DNA from: Candidatus Rhodoferax odensensis
GTDB taxonomy: Bacteria; Pseudomonadota; Gammaproteobacteria; Burkholderiales; Burkholderiaceae_C
Direction of reading: 5' to 3'
Assembly: GCA_016718405.1 (NCBI GenBank)
Contig: JADKDJ010000036.1
Span: 1 to 64,000 of the forward strand
Length of the DNA stretch: 64,000 bases
The translations under genes were made by a program, and so were the position numbers. Shown here piece by piece: positions 56,670 to 64,000 of the stretch; position 1 is the stretch's first letter, and each line of letters begins with the position of its first letter. The notes below the pieces were generated by a model. The model made no database searches and was not told where the DNA came from. It was given only the letters and a program-made list of their open reading frames with translations.

Positions 56670-59600
56670 ATGGGTGAAATGCTGGTGTTGCCGACAGACG
56701 GGGCACTCCGTTCTGAGGAGCCGGACTTAGACATGGCGGGCGTCGTGCGTCGCAGCATGCAAATGGCGCTCGATCGTCATTGTGTCGGCCGTTGGCAGGA
56801 GGCTGCATGTCTGTATCAAGCGGTGTTGGCGATGCAACCGGGTCACCCGGATGCCAATCACAACCTGGGTACGCTGGCGATGCAGGCCGGGAATGCGGCG
56901 CAGGCAGTCTGCCATTTCCGGGCAGCACTGGCGGCGCAAGACCGAAATTGGCAGTATTGGATTAGCCTCGTTGATGCCTTGATCCAGGATCTGCAGCATG
57001 CGGCTGCTGCCCATACGTTGGAGTTGGCTCGGCGCGCTGGCTTGGCGCAAGCGGCCGTGCAGGAGTTGGTCGATCGCCTGGTTCAGCAAGGTGACGTTGT
57101 GGCGGTCAGACTAAACGCGCCAGACCCCGCGACGACGTCATCGGGCACGCCGCCAAGCGATGGAGCCCAGGGGCCCAGCGCTGCCGAAGTTGTGGGTCTT
57201 GCAACTCTGCTCAATCAAGGCCAGTTCGAGGAATTGGCATCCCTGTCGCTGACCCTGACTGATCGGTACCCCGGCAATGTACTGGGATGGACGATGATGG
57301 CAATTGCCTTGCGCAATCAAGGTCAGATCGTTGCAGCCATTGAGCCAATGCGCATGGTTGCGGAGATCACGCCGGGAGACGTTGACAACTTGAACAAGTT
57401 GGGCTTGGCACTGTCCGACGCGGGTGAACTGATCGAAAGCGAGGTGTACTTCCGACGAGCCATCGCAGTCAATCCGTCGCTGACATGGGGACACTCAAAT
57501 CTGGGCATGGTGCTGCAGCGGCAGGGTCGGCTGGCTCAGGCCGAGGATTGTTTTCGCAGATGTTTGGCGATCGACGAGTCCTTTCATGTCGCGCACCTTA
57601 ACCTAAGCGTGGTGTTGGATGACATGGGTCAGCCCGAGCAGGCGCTGGCCTGTGTTCGGCGGGCTCTGCAGATCCGGCCGGATTTCGCGCAGGCCCACAA
57701 TAGTCTGGGCTACTTGTTGAAGGATTTGGGGAGAATCGACGAGGCCGAAGCCAGCATCAGACGGTCCCTCGAGCTCGATCCCTACGACGCGGCGGCGCAC
57801 AGCAACTTGCTGTTTGTGCTGAACTACCATCCCGACAAGACCGCGGCTGAGATTTTTCAGGCCTACCGGGAATTTGACGCGCGCCTCGGGCTTCCGCATC
57901 GAGCTGGTTGGCGTCCGCACGGCAATGTGGGGGCGGCGGGGCGCAGGTTGCGCATCGGCTACGTTTGCGCGGCCTTCGGTCGCCACTCAAGCAGGTATTT
58001 TCTGGAGCCCTTGCTGGCCCATCACGATCATCAACGATTTGAAGTGTTTGCCTACTCCGAACTTCTGTCCGCCGAGGATGATGTGACGGTGCGTTACCGT
58101 GGCTACGCCGATCACTGGGTATCCACGGTCGGCGTCGGGGACGACGAACTGGCTGCAAGAATCAGGTCTGACGGCATTGATGTCCTGATTGACATCGCTG
58201 GCCAGACACGCGGCAACCGTTTGGGTGTGTTTGCCCGAAAGCCTGCCCCCGTGTCGCTGCATTGGCTTGACTTTGGTTACACGACGGGCTTGACCGCGAT
58301 TGACTATTACCTCACCGACGAGCTCACCGCGCCGGTCGGCAGCGAGTCGCTCTTTTCAGAAAAGCCCTGGCGTTTGCCTGTGCCCGCGCTCGTCTATAGG
58401 CCGCCAGAAGGCATGGGCGAGGTCACGCCGCTGCCGGTGTTGAAAAACGGCCATGTCACCTTTGGATCGTTGACCCGTTCGATTCGAATCAACCATCGTA
58501 CCCTTCAAGCGTGGACCGAGATTCTCAAACGGGTGACGGGCTCGCGGCTCATCATCGACAGTGCCAATTTCAGGGACCCGGCGGCTCAGGAGGCATTGGC
58601 GCAGCGGTTTGCTGCGCTGGGTATCGAGCGATCCCGGTTGGAGATCGGCTTTCATACGCCGCCGTGGGAGGTGTTGGGGCGGATTGATGTGGGGCTTGAC
58701 TGTTTCCCCCACAACTCTGGAACTACCTTGTTTGAAATGTTGTACATGGGGGTGCCCTTCGCCTCGGTTGCAGGGCGCCCCAGCGTGGGGCGGCTGGGTG
58801 GCGCAATTCTCAGTGGGGTCGGACATCCTGAACTCGTTGCAAAATCCGAAGAAGAGTATGTTGGGCTCGCGGTTGCATTGGCCTGCGATCAGCGCCGGCT
58901 GGAAGCACTGCGGCGGGGTCTTCGAGGTCAGTTGGAGTCGAGTCCTCTGATGGATGAAGTGAGATTTTCGAAGCACGTGGAAACTGCTTACGAGACAATG
59001 TTCAAGAATTGGTTTCTTACGCACGGGCAGGTTGCGATGGGTGTCGCACCGGAGGTGTCGTGTGGCCAAAGCGAACCGCCTTTGACGACGCCCGACACGG
59101 AGCTTGAGAGTGTCCTGCGTCAGAGCATGGATCTGGCGTTGCAGCAGCATCGAAGCGGGAAACTCGACGTAGCAGAGGAAATGTACCGCGCTATTCTGGA
59201 GGTGGCGCCGACGCACGCGGACGCCAATCACAACCTGGCGGTGATTGCCCTTGAAACCGGACACGCGGGCGGCAGTCTGCTGTTCTTCCAGCAGGCGCTC
59301 GGCGTCGAACCGGAAAACTGGCAGTATTGGCTGAGCTATTTCGACGCCTTGCTGCAGGCCGGGGAGTGTTTCCAGGCGATTCAGATGCTGGAGCAGCGGC
59401 GCCGCCGTGGACTGGGCGCGGAGGTGCTGGCCGAGCTGGTGCTGCGTGCGGTTGACGCGGTCCACGCGTCCATTGGCGAACCGACTGTAACCCCGCTAGT
59501 GAAAGGCGCGATCGTCGCGTCGCGCAAGCATCGTCAGCAGAAGGCGTCCTCGGCGACTGGTGCACCCGGCGGCCAGATTGACCGCATCGAAGGCCTGTTC

Positions 59601-61475
59601 AAGCGGGATCAGTTGGAGCAAGTTGTGGAGTTGGCGCGCGCCATGACGCTGCGCTATCCCCAGGACCCATTTGGGTGGAAGGCCTTGGGGGCGGCGCTGG
59701 TCAACCGAGGCAAGATCAAGGATTCCCTTGGTCCTTTGATGAAGGCGCTCGCTATCGCGCCGCGCGACGTGGGAGCGCGCAGCAATCTGGGATTTGCGTT
59801 GCTCAGTAGTCGCCGCCCGGTCGAGGGCGAGGTCCAGTTGCGCGTTGCCCTTCGTTTGCAGCCCACCTTTGCGTCGGCGCTGATCAATCTCGGCGCCAAC
59901 CTCCTGGCACAACATCGATACGATGAAGCGGGTGAGTTCTTTCGCTGTGGGCTGGAGGCGGAGCCAACTTACGGCCCGGCCTACAACCACATGGGGCAGG
60001 TGCTGGACGAACAAGGACGTTTGATCGAGTCGGTGGCTCATTACAAGAAAGCCCTGGAGATTCTCACGCCAACTGCCGCACAGAATCGGTTGATGCTCAT
60101 TCATTTGGCTCAAGCGCACCAGAGCTTGTGTATGAACTACGGCAAGCTCGCCGACTACACCGACGTGGTAGCCCATGCTGACGCTGCCATGAAGGTCTTG
60201 CCGGATGATGCCGAGTTGTGGGAACGCCGCCTCTACGCCTTGTCCTACCATCCGGACCTAAGCGTCGACCAGATATTTGCGGAGTTTGTGCGCTGGGGAG
60301 ACCGGTTTGCGGCACCAGTGACGGACTTTTCCAACCACGACCGCACCCCGGGGCGTAGGTTGCGGGTTGGCTATGTATCGCCGGATTTTCGGCGACACAC
60401 GTCGCGGTTTTACTTTTGGCCGTTGTTCTCCAATCATGACCACGCCAAAGTTGAACTGTTTGCCTACTCGAACGTAAAGTTTGAAGACGAGCATACCGAT
60501 AGATTCAAGACTGTCTTTGACCACTGGCGTGACATTCGAGACATGTCCGACGCTGAGGCGGCCGCGTGCGTGCAGGCTGATGGCATCGACATCCTTGTCG
60601 ACGGTTGCAATCACATGCGCGACGAGCGTCTGGGTGTGTTTGCTCTGAAACCGGCGCCGCTTCAGGTGACGTGGTTGGGGGCCGCATGGACGACCGGACT
60701 CAAGGCGGTGGATTATGTTTTGTTTGACCCCCACATCGCACCGCCGCAGACCATCGCGCGGGAGAGCATAGTTCGCTTGCCGCACTGCTTCGTACCCTAC
60801 GAATTTATGACGCAGACCGAGGACGCCAAGCCTCCGCCGTGCCTGAAGAATGGCTATACCACATTCGGCTACTCGGGGCGCAGCGAGCGGCTCAACCATC
60901 GAACCTTTCGGGTTTGGGGTGAGATACTTGCGCGGTTGCCGACTGCCAGATTAGTGCTGGATTTCAGGAATTTTTCGGATCCGCTCAATCAGATTCACTT
61001 TCGGACATTGATGCAGCAAAATGGGCTGGATACGACCCGGGTTGTTATGCGCAACAGCAGTAGTATTTTCGAAGGGCTGCACGACTTTGATATCTTGCTC
61101 GACTGCTTTCCACATAGCGGCGGTACCATGCTGCTTGATGCCTTATGGATGGGCGTGCCGGCACTGACGCTGGCCGGGCGCCCGCCCTTGGGGCGAATAG
61201 GAACTACTTTCATGATGAATCTTGATCTGCCTGAGTGGGTGGCGTACAGCGAGGCCGAGTACATCGATAAGGCCTGCGTATTCGCACAGGATCAGGACGG
61301 CCTGGCTGAGTTGCGGGCGGATCTGCGTGGTCGCATGCAGAACTCGCCGCTGATGGATGGCAAGGGCTTTGCTCGGGGTGTCGAATGGGCCTATGAGACC
61401 ATGTGGGCTCGTTTCTGCTGCGGTGAGGCGCCGTCCCCATTGGTGGTGTCGTCACAGCCGCGAGGTGCGCAGTGA
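56670..61475 (+). CDS. Tandem double TPR-GT41 (OGT/FlmG-like) glycosyltransferase
   Basis: A 1601-residue protein made of two homologous halves. Each half has a TPR array (about 20-390 and 810-1190) and a GT41 catalytic domain (about 424-785 and 1228-1590). Repeated landmarks are GHPDANHNLG and THADANHNLA; LRIGYVCAAFGRHSSRYFLE and LRVGYVSPDFRRHTSRFYFW; DCFPHNSGTTLFEML (from residue 676) and DCFPHSGGTMLLDALWMG (from 1478). The halves differ at likely nucleotide-sugar contacts, so one may be altered or inactive. GT41 enzymes add sugars to Ser/Thr of proteins; FlmG, a TPR-GT41, glycosylates flagellin in Caulobacter. The location next to flhD and CDP-sugar genes suggests a flagellin or surface-protein target. 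It overlaps rfbF by four bases. Confidence 0.85.
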   Translation: MGEMLVLPTDGALRSEEPDLDMAGVVRRSMQMALDRHCVGRWQEAACLYQAVLAMQPGHPDANHNLGTLAMQAGNAAQAVCHFRAALAAQDRNWQYWISLVDALIQDLQHAAAAHTLELARRAGLAQAAVQELVDRLVQQGDVVAVRLNAPDPATTSSGTPPSDGAQGPSAAEVVGLATLLNQGQFEELASLSLTLTDRYPGNVLGWTMMAIALRNQGQIVAAIEPMRMVAEITPGDVDNLNKLGLALSDAGELIESEVYFRRAIAVNPSLTWGHSNLGMVLQRQGRLAQAEDCFRRCLAIDESFHVAHLNLSVVLDDMGQPEQALACVRRALQIRPDFAQAHNSLGYLLKDLGRIDEAEASIRRSLELDPYDAAAHSNLLFVLNYHPDKTAAEIFQAYREFDARLGLPHRAGWRPHGNVGAAGRRLRIGYVCAAFGRHSSRYFLEPLLAHHDHQRFEVFAYSELLSAEDDVTVRYRGYADHWVSTVGVGDDELAARIRSDGIDVLIDIAGQTRGNRLGVFARKPAPVSLHWLDFGYTTGLTAIDYYLTDELTAPVGSESLFSEKPWRLPVPALVYRPPEGMGEVTPLPVLKNGHVTFGSLTRSIRINHRTLQAWTEILKRVTGSRLIIDSANFRDPAAQEALAQRFAALGIERSRLEIGFHTPPWEVLGRIDVGLDCFPHNSGTTLFEMLYMGVPFASVAGRPSVGRLGGAILSGVGHPELVAKSEEEYVGLAVALACDQRRLEALRRGLRGQLESSPLMDEVRFSKHVETAYETMFKNWFLTHGQVAMGVAPEVSCGQSEPPLTTPDTELESVLRQSMDLALQQHRSGKLDVAEEMYRAILEVAPTHADANHNLAVIALETGHAGGSLLFFQQALGVEPENWQYWLSYFDALLQAGECFQAIQMLEQRRRRGLGAEVLAELVLRAVDAVHASIGEPTVTPLVKGAIVASRKHRQQKASSATGAPGGQIDRIEGLFKRDQLEQVVELARAMTLRYPQDPFGWKALGAALVNRGKIKDSLGPLMKALAIAPRDVGARSNLGFALLSSRRPVEGEVQLRVALRLQPTFASALINLGANLLAQHRYDEAGEFFRCGLEAEPTYGPAYNHMGQVLDEQGRLIESVAHYKKALEILTPTAAQNRLMLIHLAQAHQSLCMNYGKLADYTDVVAHADAAMKVLPDDAELWERRLYALSYHPDLSVDQIFAEFVRWGDRFAAPVTDFSNHDRTPGRRLRVGYVSPDFRRHTSRFYFWPLFSNHDHAKVELFAYSNVKFEDEHTDRFKTVFDHWRDIRDMSDAEAAACVQADGIDILVDGCNHMRDERLGVFALKPAPLQVTWLGAAWTTGLKAVDYVLFDPHIAPPQTIARESIVRLPHCFVPYEFMTQTEDAKPPPCLKNGYTTFGYSGRSERLNHRTFRVWGEILARLPTARLVLDFRNFSDPLNQIHFRTLMQQNGLDTTRVVMRNSSSIFEGLHDFDILLDCFPHSGGTMLLDALWMGVPALTLAGRPPLGRIGTTFMMNLDLPEWVAYSEAEYIDKACVFAQDQDGLAELRADLRGRMQNSPLMDGKGFARGVEWAYETMWARFCCGEAPSPLVVSSQPRGAQ

Positions 61476-62242
61476 AGGCGGTCATCCTGGCCGGCGGCTT
61501 GGGAACCCGCATATCCGAGGAGACCCACCTCAAGCCCAAGCCCATGATCGACATCGGCGGCAAGCCGATTCTGTGGCATATCCTGAAAATTTATTCGGCC
61601 CATGGCATCAACGACTTCGTGATTTGTTGCGGCTACAAGGGCTACATCATCAAGGAGTATTTCGCCAACTACTTCCTGCACATGTCCGATGTGACTTTTG
61701 ATATGGCCAACAACCACATGGAAGTTCACCACAAACACGCTGAGCCCTGGCGTGTGACGCTGGTGGACACCGGCGAGGACACCATGACCGGCGGCCGACT
61801 CAAACGCGTGGCGGATTACCTGAAGAACGAGGAAGCCTTTTGCTTCACCTACGGCGACGGCGTGGCCAATGTGGACATCGCGGCGTCCATCGCCTTTCAC
61901 AAGGCACATGGCAAGCTGGCCACCGTCACGGCCGTGTTGCCGCCTGGTCGTTTTGGTTCGCTGGCGCGCGACGGCGACACGGTGCGCGGCTTCATCGAGA
62001 AGCCGCGTGGTGATGGTGGCTGGATCAACGGAGGCTTCTTCGTGCTCTCGCCCAAGGTGATCGACACCATCGCCGGTGACAGCACCAGTTGGGAGCTCGA
62101 ACCCATGGCCCGGCTGGCGGCGGACGACCAATTGCGGGCGTTTGAGCACACTGGTTTTTGGCAACCCATGGACACGCTGCGCGAGATGAACTTGCTCGAA
62201 GAACTGTGGCGCTCGGGCCGGGCACCGTGGCAGATGTGGTGA
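61472..62242 (+). CDS. rfbF: Glucose-1-phosphate cytidylyltransferase
   Basis: Makes CDP-glucose from CTP and glucose-1-phosphate, the entry to CDP-deoxysugars. The 256-residue protein starts at GTG 61472 (MKAVILAGGLGTRISEETHL) with the nucleotidyl-transferase G-rich loop and KPKPMIDIGGKPILWHI right after. YGDGVANVDI and EKPRGDGGWINGGFFV are characteristic. The start overlaps the GT41 stop as GTGA and the stop overlaps the next start as TGATG, so the cassette is tightly coupled. Confidence 0.95.
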   Translation: MKAVILAGGLGTRISEETHLKPKPMIDIGGKPILWHILKIYSAHGINDFVICCGYKGYIIKEYFANYFLHMSDVTFDMANNHMEVHHKHAEPWRVTLVDTGEDTMTGGRLKRVADYLKNEEAFCFTYGDGVANVDIAASIAFHKAHGKLATVTAVLPPGRFGSLARDGDTVRGFIEKPRGDGGWINGGFFVLSPKVIDTIAGDSTSWELEPMARLAADDQLRAFEHTGFWQPMDTLREMNLLEELWRSGRAPWQMW

Positions 62243-63301
62243 TGGAGCCGGCCGTGGACTTTTGGCGCGGCAAGCGGGTGCTGGTCACCGGTCACACCGG
62301 TTTCAAGGGTGCCTGGCTGGTGCTGTGGTTGAAACGACGGGGCGCCTTGGTCACCGGCGTCGCCTTGCCCCCGGCGACACAGCCCAGCCTGTTCGAGTTG
62401 GCGCGCGTGGGCGAGGGCATTGACCACCACTTCGGCGATATCCGGGATGCCAGCGCCCTGGCGCAAACCGTGCGCGCGGCGCGGCCCGAAATCGTCTTTC
62501 ATCTGGCCGCGCAGGCTTTGGTGCGGCTGAGCTACCGCGAGCCGCTGCAAACCTTTGGCAGCAACGTGATGGGCACCGCGCATCTTCTGGATGCCTTGCG
62601 GGACTGAAGCTGGCGTGCGCGTGGCCGTGATGGTGACCACCGACAAGGTCTACCACAACCGCGAATGGCACTACCCCTATCGAGAAGACGAAGCGCTGGG
62701 TGGGCACGATCCCTACAGTGCGAGCAAGGCGGCCAGCGAGCTCGTCATCGCCAGTTACCGCGATGCGTTCCTGGCGGAGCAAGGCGTGGCCGTGGCCAGT
62801 GCGCGTGCGGGCAACGTTATAGGCGGTGGCGACTGGTCCGAAGACCGACTGCTGCCCGATGCGGTGCGCGCCTGGCAGGCCGGCCGGGTGCTGGAGATCC
62901 GCCGGCCCGAGGCCATTCGGCCTTGGCAGCATGTACTGGAGCCCTTGTCCGGGTACATGGCGCTGGCGCAGCAGCTGTGGGCACGGCCGGAGTTGGCGGG
63001 AGCGTATAACTTTGGACCGGTGCCAAATCAGGCCGCCACCGTGCGAGAAGTGGTTGAATTGGCCCGCAGCGCATATGGGTCGGGACAAGTTAGCTACCAA
63101 GACGATAGTGCGGGACCGCATGAGGCGGGTTGCCTGACACTCGAGGTCGCCAAGGCGCGGGTAACCCTGGGGGTCAAGCCCCGCCTTGATCTGGCGCGCT
63201 CCGTGCGCGATACGCTGGACTGGTACCGCGCGCAGCACCAGGGCGCCGATGCGCGAGCTTTGTGTGAGGCGCAGATCGCGGCTTTCGAGGCCCTGCCGTG
63301 A
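62242..63301 (+). CDS. rfbG: CDP-glucose 4,6-dehydratase, with an apparent one-base insertion
   Basis: Converts CDP-glucose to CDP-4-keto-6-deoxyglucose. The first part (to 62604) has the NAD loop RVLVTGHTGFKGAWL and FHLAAQALVRLSYREPL. The second part, in the next frame, has MVTTDKVYHNREWHYPYRED, the catalytic YSASKAASE (Tyr and Lys) and AGNVIGGGDWSEDRLLPDAV. The frames join if one base is removed near 62599-62605, for example one G of GCGGGAC, giving about 352 residues, the normal length. Both halves look functional, so a sequence error is more likely than a true pseudogene. Confidence 0.88.
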
Positions 63302-63858
63302 GTCGTTTCACGGTCACGGCCTTGCCCTTGGGCGGGCTGACTTTGGTGGAACGCCAGCGGCTTGGCGATGCACGGGGATTTCTGTCACGCCTGTTTTGTG
63401 CCGCCGAGCTCCGCGCGGTGGGTTGGGTCAAGCCCATCGCCCAGATCAACCATACCTACACCCAGCGGCGTGGCACGGTGCGTGGCCTGCACTTCCAGCA
63501 CGCCCCTCATGCCGAGATGAAACTGGTGAGCTGCCTTCGCGGAGAAGTGTGGGACGTGGCGGTGGATGTGCGATCGGGCTCCGCAACGTTTTTGCATTGG
63601 CATGCCGAGCGCTTGTCAGCCGACAACGGTCGCGCCTTGTTGATTCCGGAAGGATTCGCGCATGGTTTTCAGGCGCTGAGCGATGACGTGGAACTGTTGT
63701 ATTGCCACGCGGCTGCCTACAATGCCGGTGCGGAAGCGGGCCTGAATCCGGGTGACACGCGGCTGGCCATCGCTTGGCCGCTGACTATTGCCGAGTTGTC
63801 GGCGCGCGACGCCGCCCATCCGTTGGTCGAACTCAAGTTTGAAGGAGTCACAGTTTGA
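63298..63858 (+). CDS. dTDP-4-dehydrorhamnose 3,5-epimerase-type enzyme
   Basis: A 186-residue RmlC-type cupin; GTG start at 63298 overlapping rfbG. It retains the catalytic His in RGTVRGLHFQ, the Lys in EMKLVS, VWDVAVDVRSGSATF, LLIPEGFAHGFQALS, the Tyr in AAAYNAGAEAG and the Asp in NPGDTRLAIAWP. In this cassette the substrate is probably the CDP-4-keto-6-deoxyglucose made by RfbG and not a dTDP sugar, so epimerisation at C3 and/or C5 would set the final sugar's stereochemistry. That substrate assignment is inferred from context. Confidence 0.85.
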   Translation: MSRFTVTALPLGGLTLVERQRLGDARGFLSRLFCAAELRAVGWVKPIAQINHTYTQRRGTVRGLHFQHAPHAEMKLVSCLRGEVWDVAVDVRSGSATFLHWHAERLSADNGRALLIPEGFAHGFQALSDDVELLYCHAAAYNAGAEAGLNPGDTRLAIAWPLTIAELSARDAAHPLVELKFEGVTV

Positions 63859-64000
63859 AATGCCGTCATTGCGGCAGTGCCCTGCACTTGCCGTTTTTGG
63901 ACTTGGGTAGCGCGCCACCCTCCAACGCCTACCTGAGTGAGGCGGGTTTGCGAGCGCCGGAGCTCTGGTTTCCCCTGCGCTTGCTGGTCTGCGAAGCCTG
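63855..64000 (+). CDS. Zinc-ribbon sugar C-methyltransferase, N-terminal fragment
   Basis: Only the first 48 codons are in the window. The start is TTG at 63855, overlapping the epimerase stop as TTGA, with GAAGGAG at 63841-63847 as ribosome-binding site. The sequence MKCRHCGSALHLPFLDLGSA, then PPSNAYL and LRLLVCEAC, is the N-terminal putative zinc-binding part (CxxC ... CxxC) of SAM-dependent NDP-hexose C-methyltransferases. Members of this family methylate C3 of 4-keto-6-deoxy sugars, which suggests a branched sugar as end product. Confidence 0.75.
   Translation, partial: MKCRHCGSALHLPFLDLGSAPPSNAYLSEAGLRAPELWFPLRLLVCEA

Overview
The window looks like a GC-rich chromosome segment of a betaproteobacterium of the order Burkholderiales, most likely Comamonadaceae and Rhodoferax-like. 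This rests on protein character (OxyR, ribosomal proteins, a glpSTPQUV-type glycerol ABC system, FlhDC-driven flagella, a lipase with its foldase), not on any database search.

Layout. 1-580: decayed insertion-sequence material. 584-8196: housekeeping genes tgt-queA (queuosine, minus strand), recG, a small DUF2007-like protein, oxyR, ubiA and convergent proC. 8286-18522: a glycerol / glycerol-3-phosphate locus, with glpK and a DeoR-type repressor on the minus strand diverging from glpS-T-P-Q-U-V and glpD on the plus strand. 18683-27747: an spc/alpha ribosomal operon from rplN to rplQ, including secY, infA, rpmJ and rpoA, with its own sigma70 promoter and leader. 27769-28526: an initiator tRNA gene that runs directly into a truncated HDOD pseudogene. 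28628-36780: a signalling operon with a very large MASE1-LOV/PAS-GGDEF-EAL-REC protein, a small accessory-domain protein, an HDOD protein, a histidine kinase and an HD-GYP-like response regulator. 36738-43505: an adenylate-forming ligase, a small zinc-ribbon protein, pilU, an orphan gene behind a sigma28-type promoter, queC, a 5'-nucleotidase and gspF. 43923-45833: a secreted lipase and its membrane foldase. 45845-56373: a flagellar/chemotaxis block on the minus strand in the order flhD, flhC, motA, motB, cheY, cheZ, flhB, flhA, flhF, an flhG-like gene, fliA. 56670-64000: a glycosylation cassette read divergently from flhD, with a 1601-residue protein made of two TPR+GT41 modules followed by rfbF, rfbG, a 3,5-epimerase and the start of a C-methyltransferase.

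How the parts fit. The last two blocks suggest flagellin (or other surface) glycosylation with a CDP-derived, probably C-methylated deoxysugar; FlmG-type TPR glycosyltransferases are a precedent, but the tandem double-GT41 architecture is unusual. The signalling operon would link light or redox sensing and phosphorelay to c-di-GMP turnover, near motility and type IV pilus genes.

Sequence quality. Four single-base insertions break otherwise good genes (rplF, two in the MASE1 protein, rfbG), and the flhC-flhD gap is an almost pure G/C block with G runs up to 19. The rplF break in an essential gene and the G block point to draft-level consensus errors, so frameshifts here should not be read as real pseudogenes without checking.
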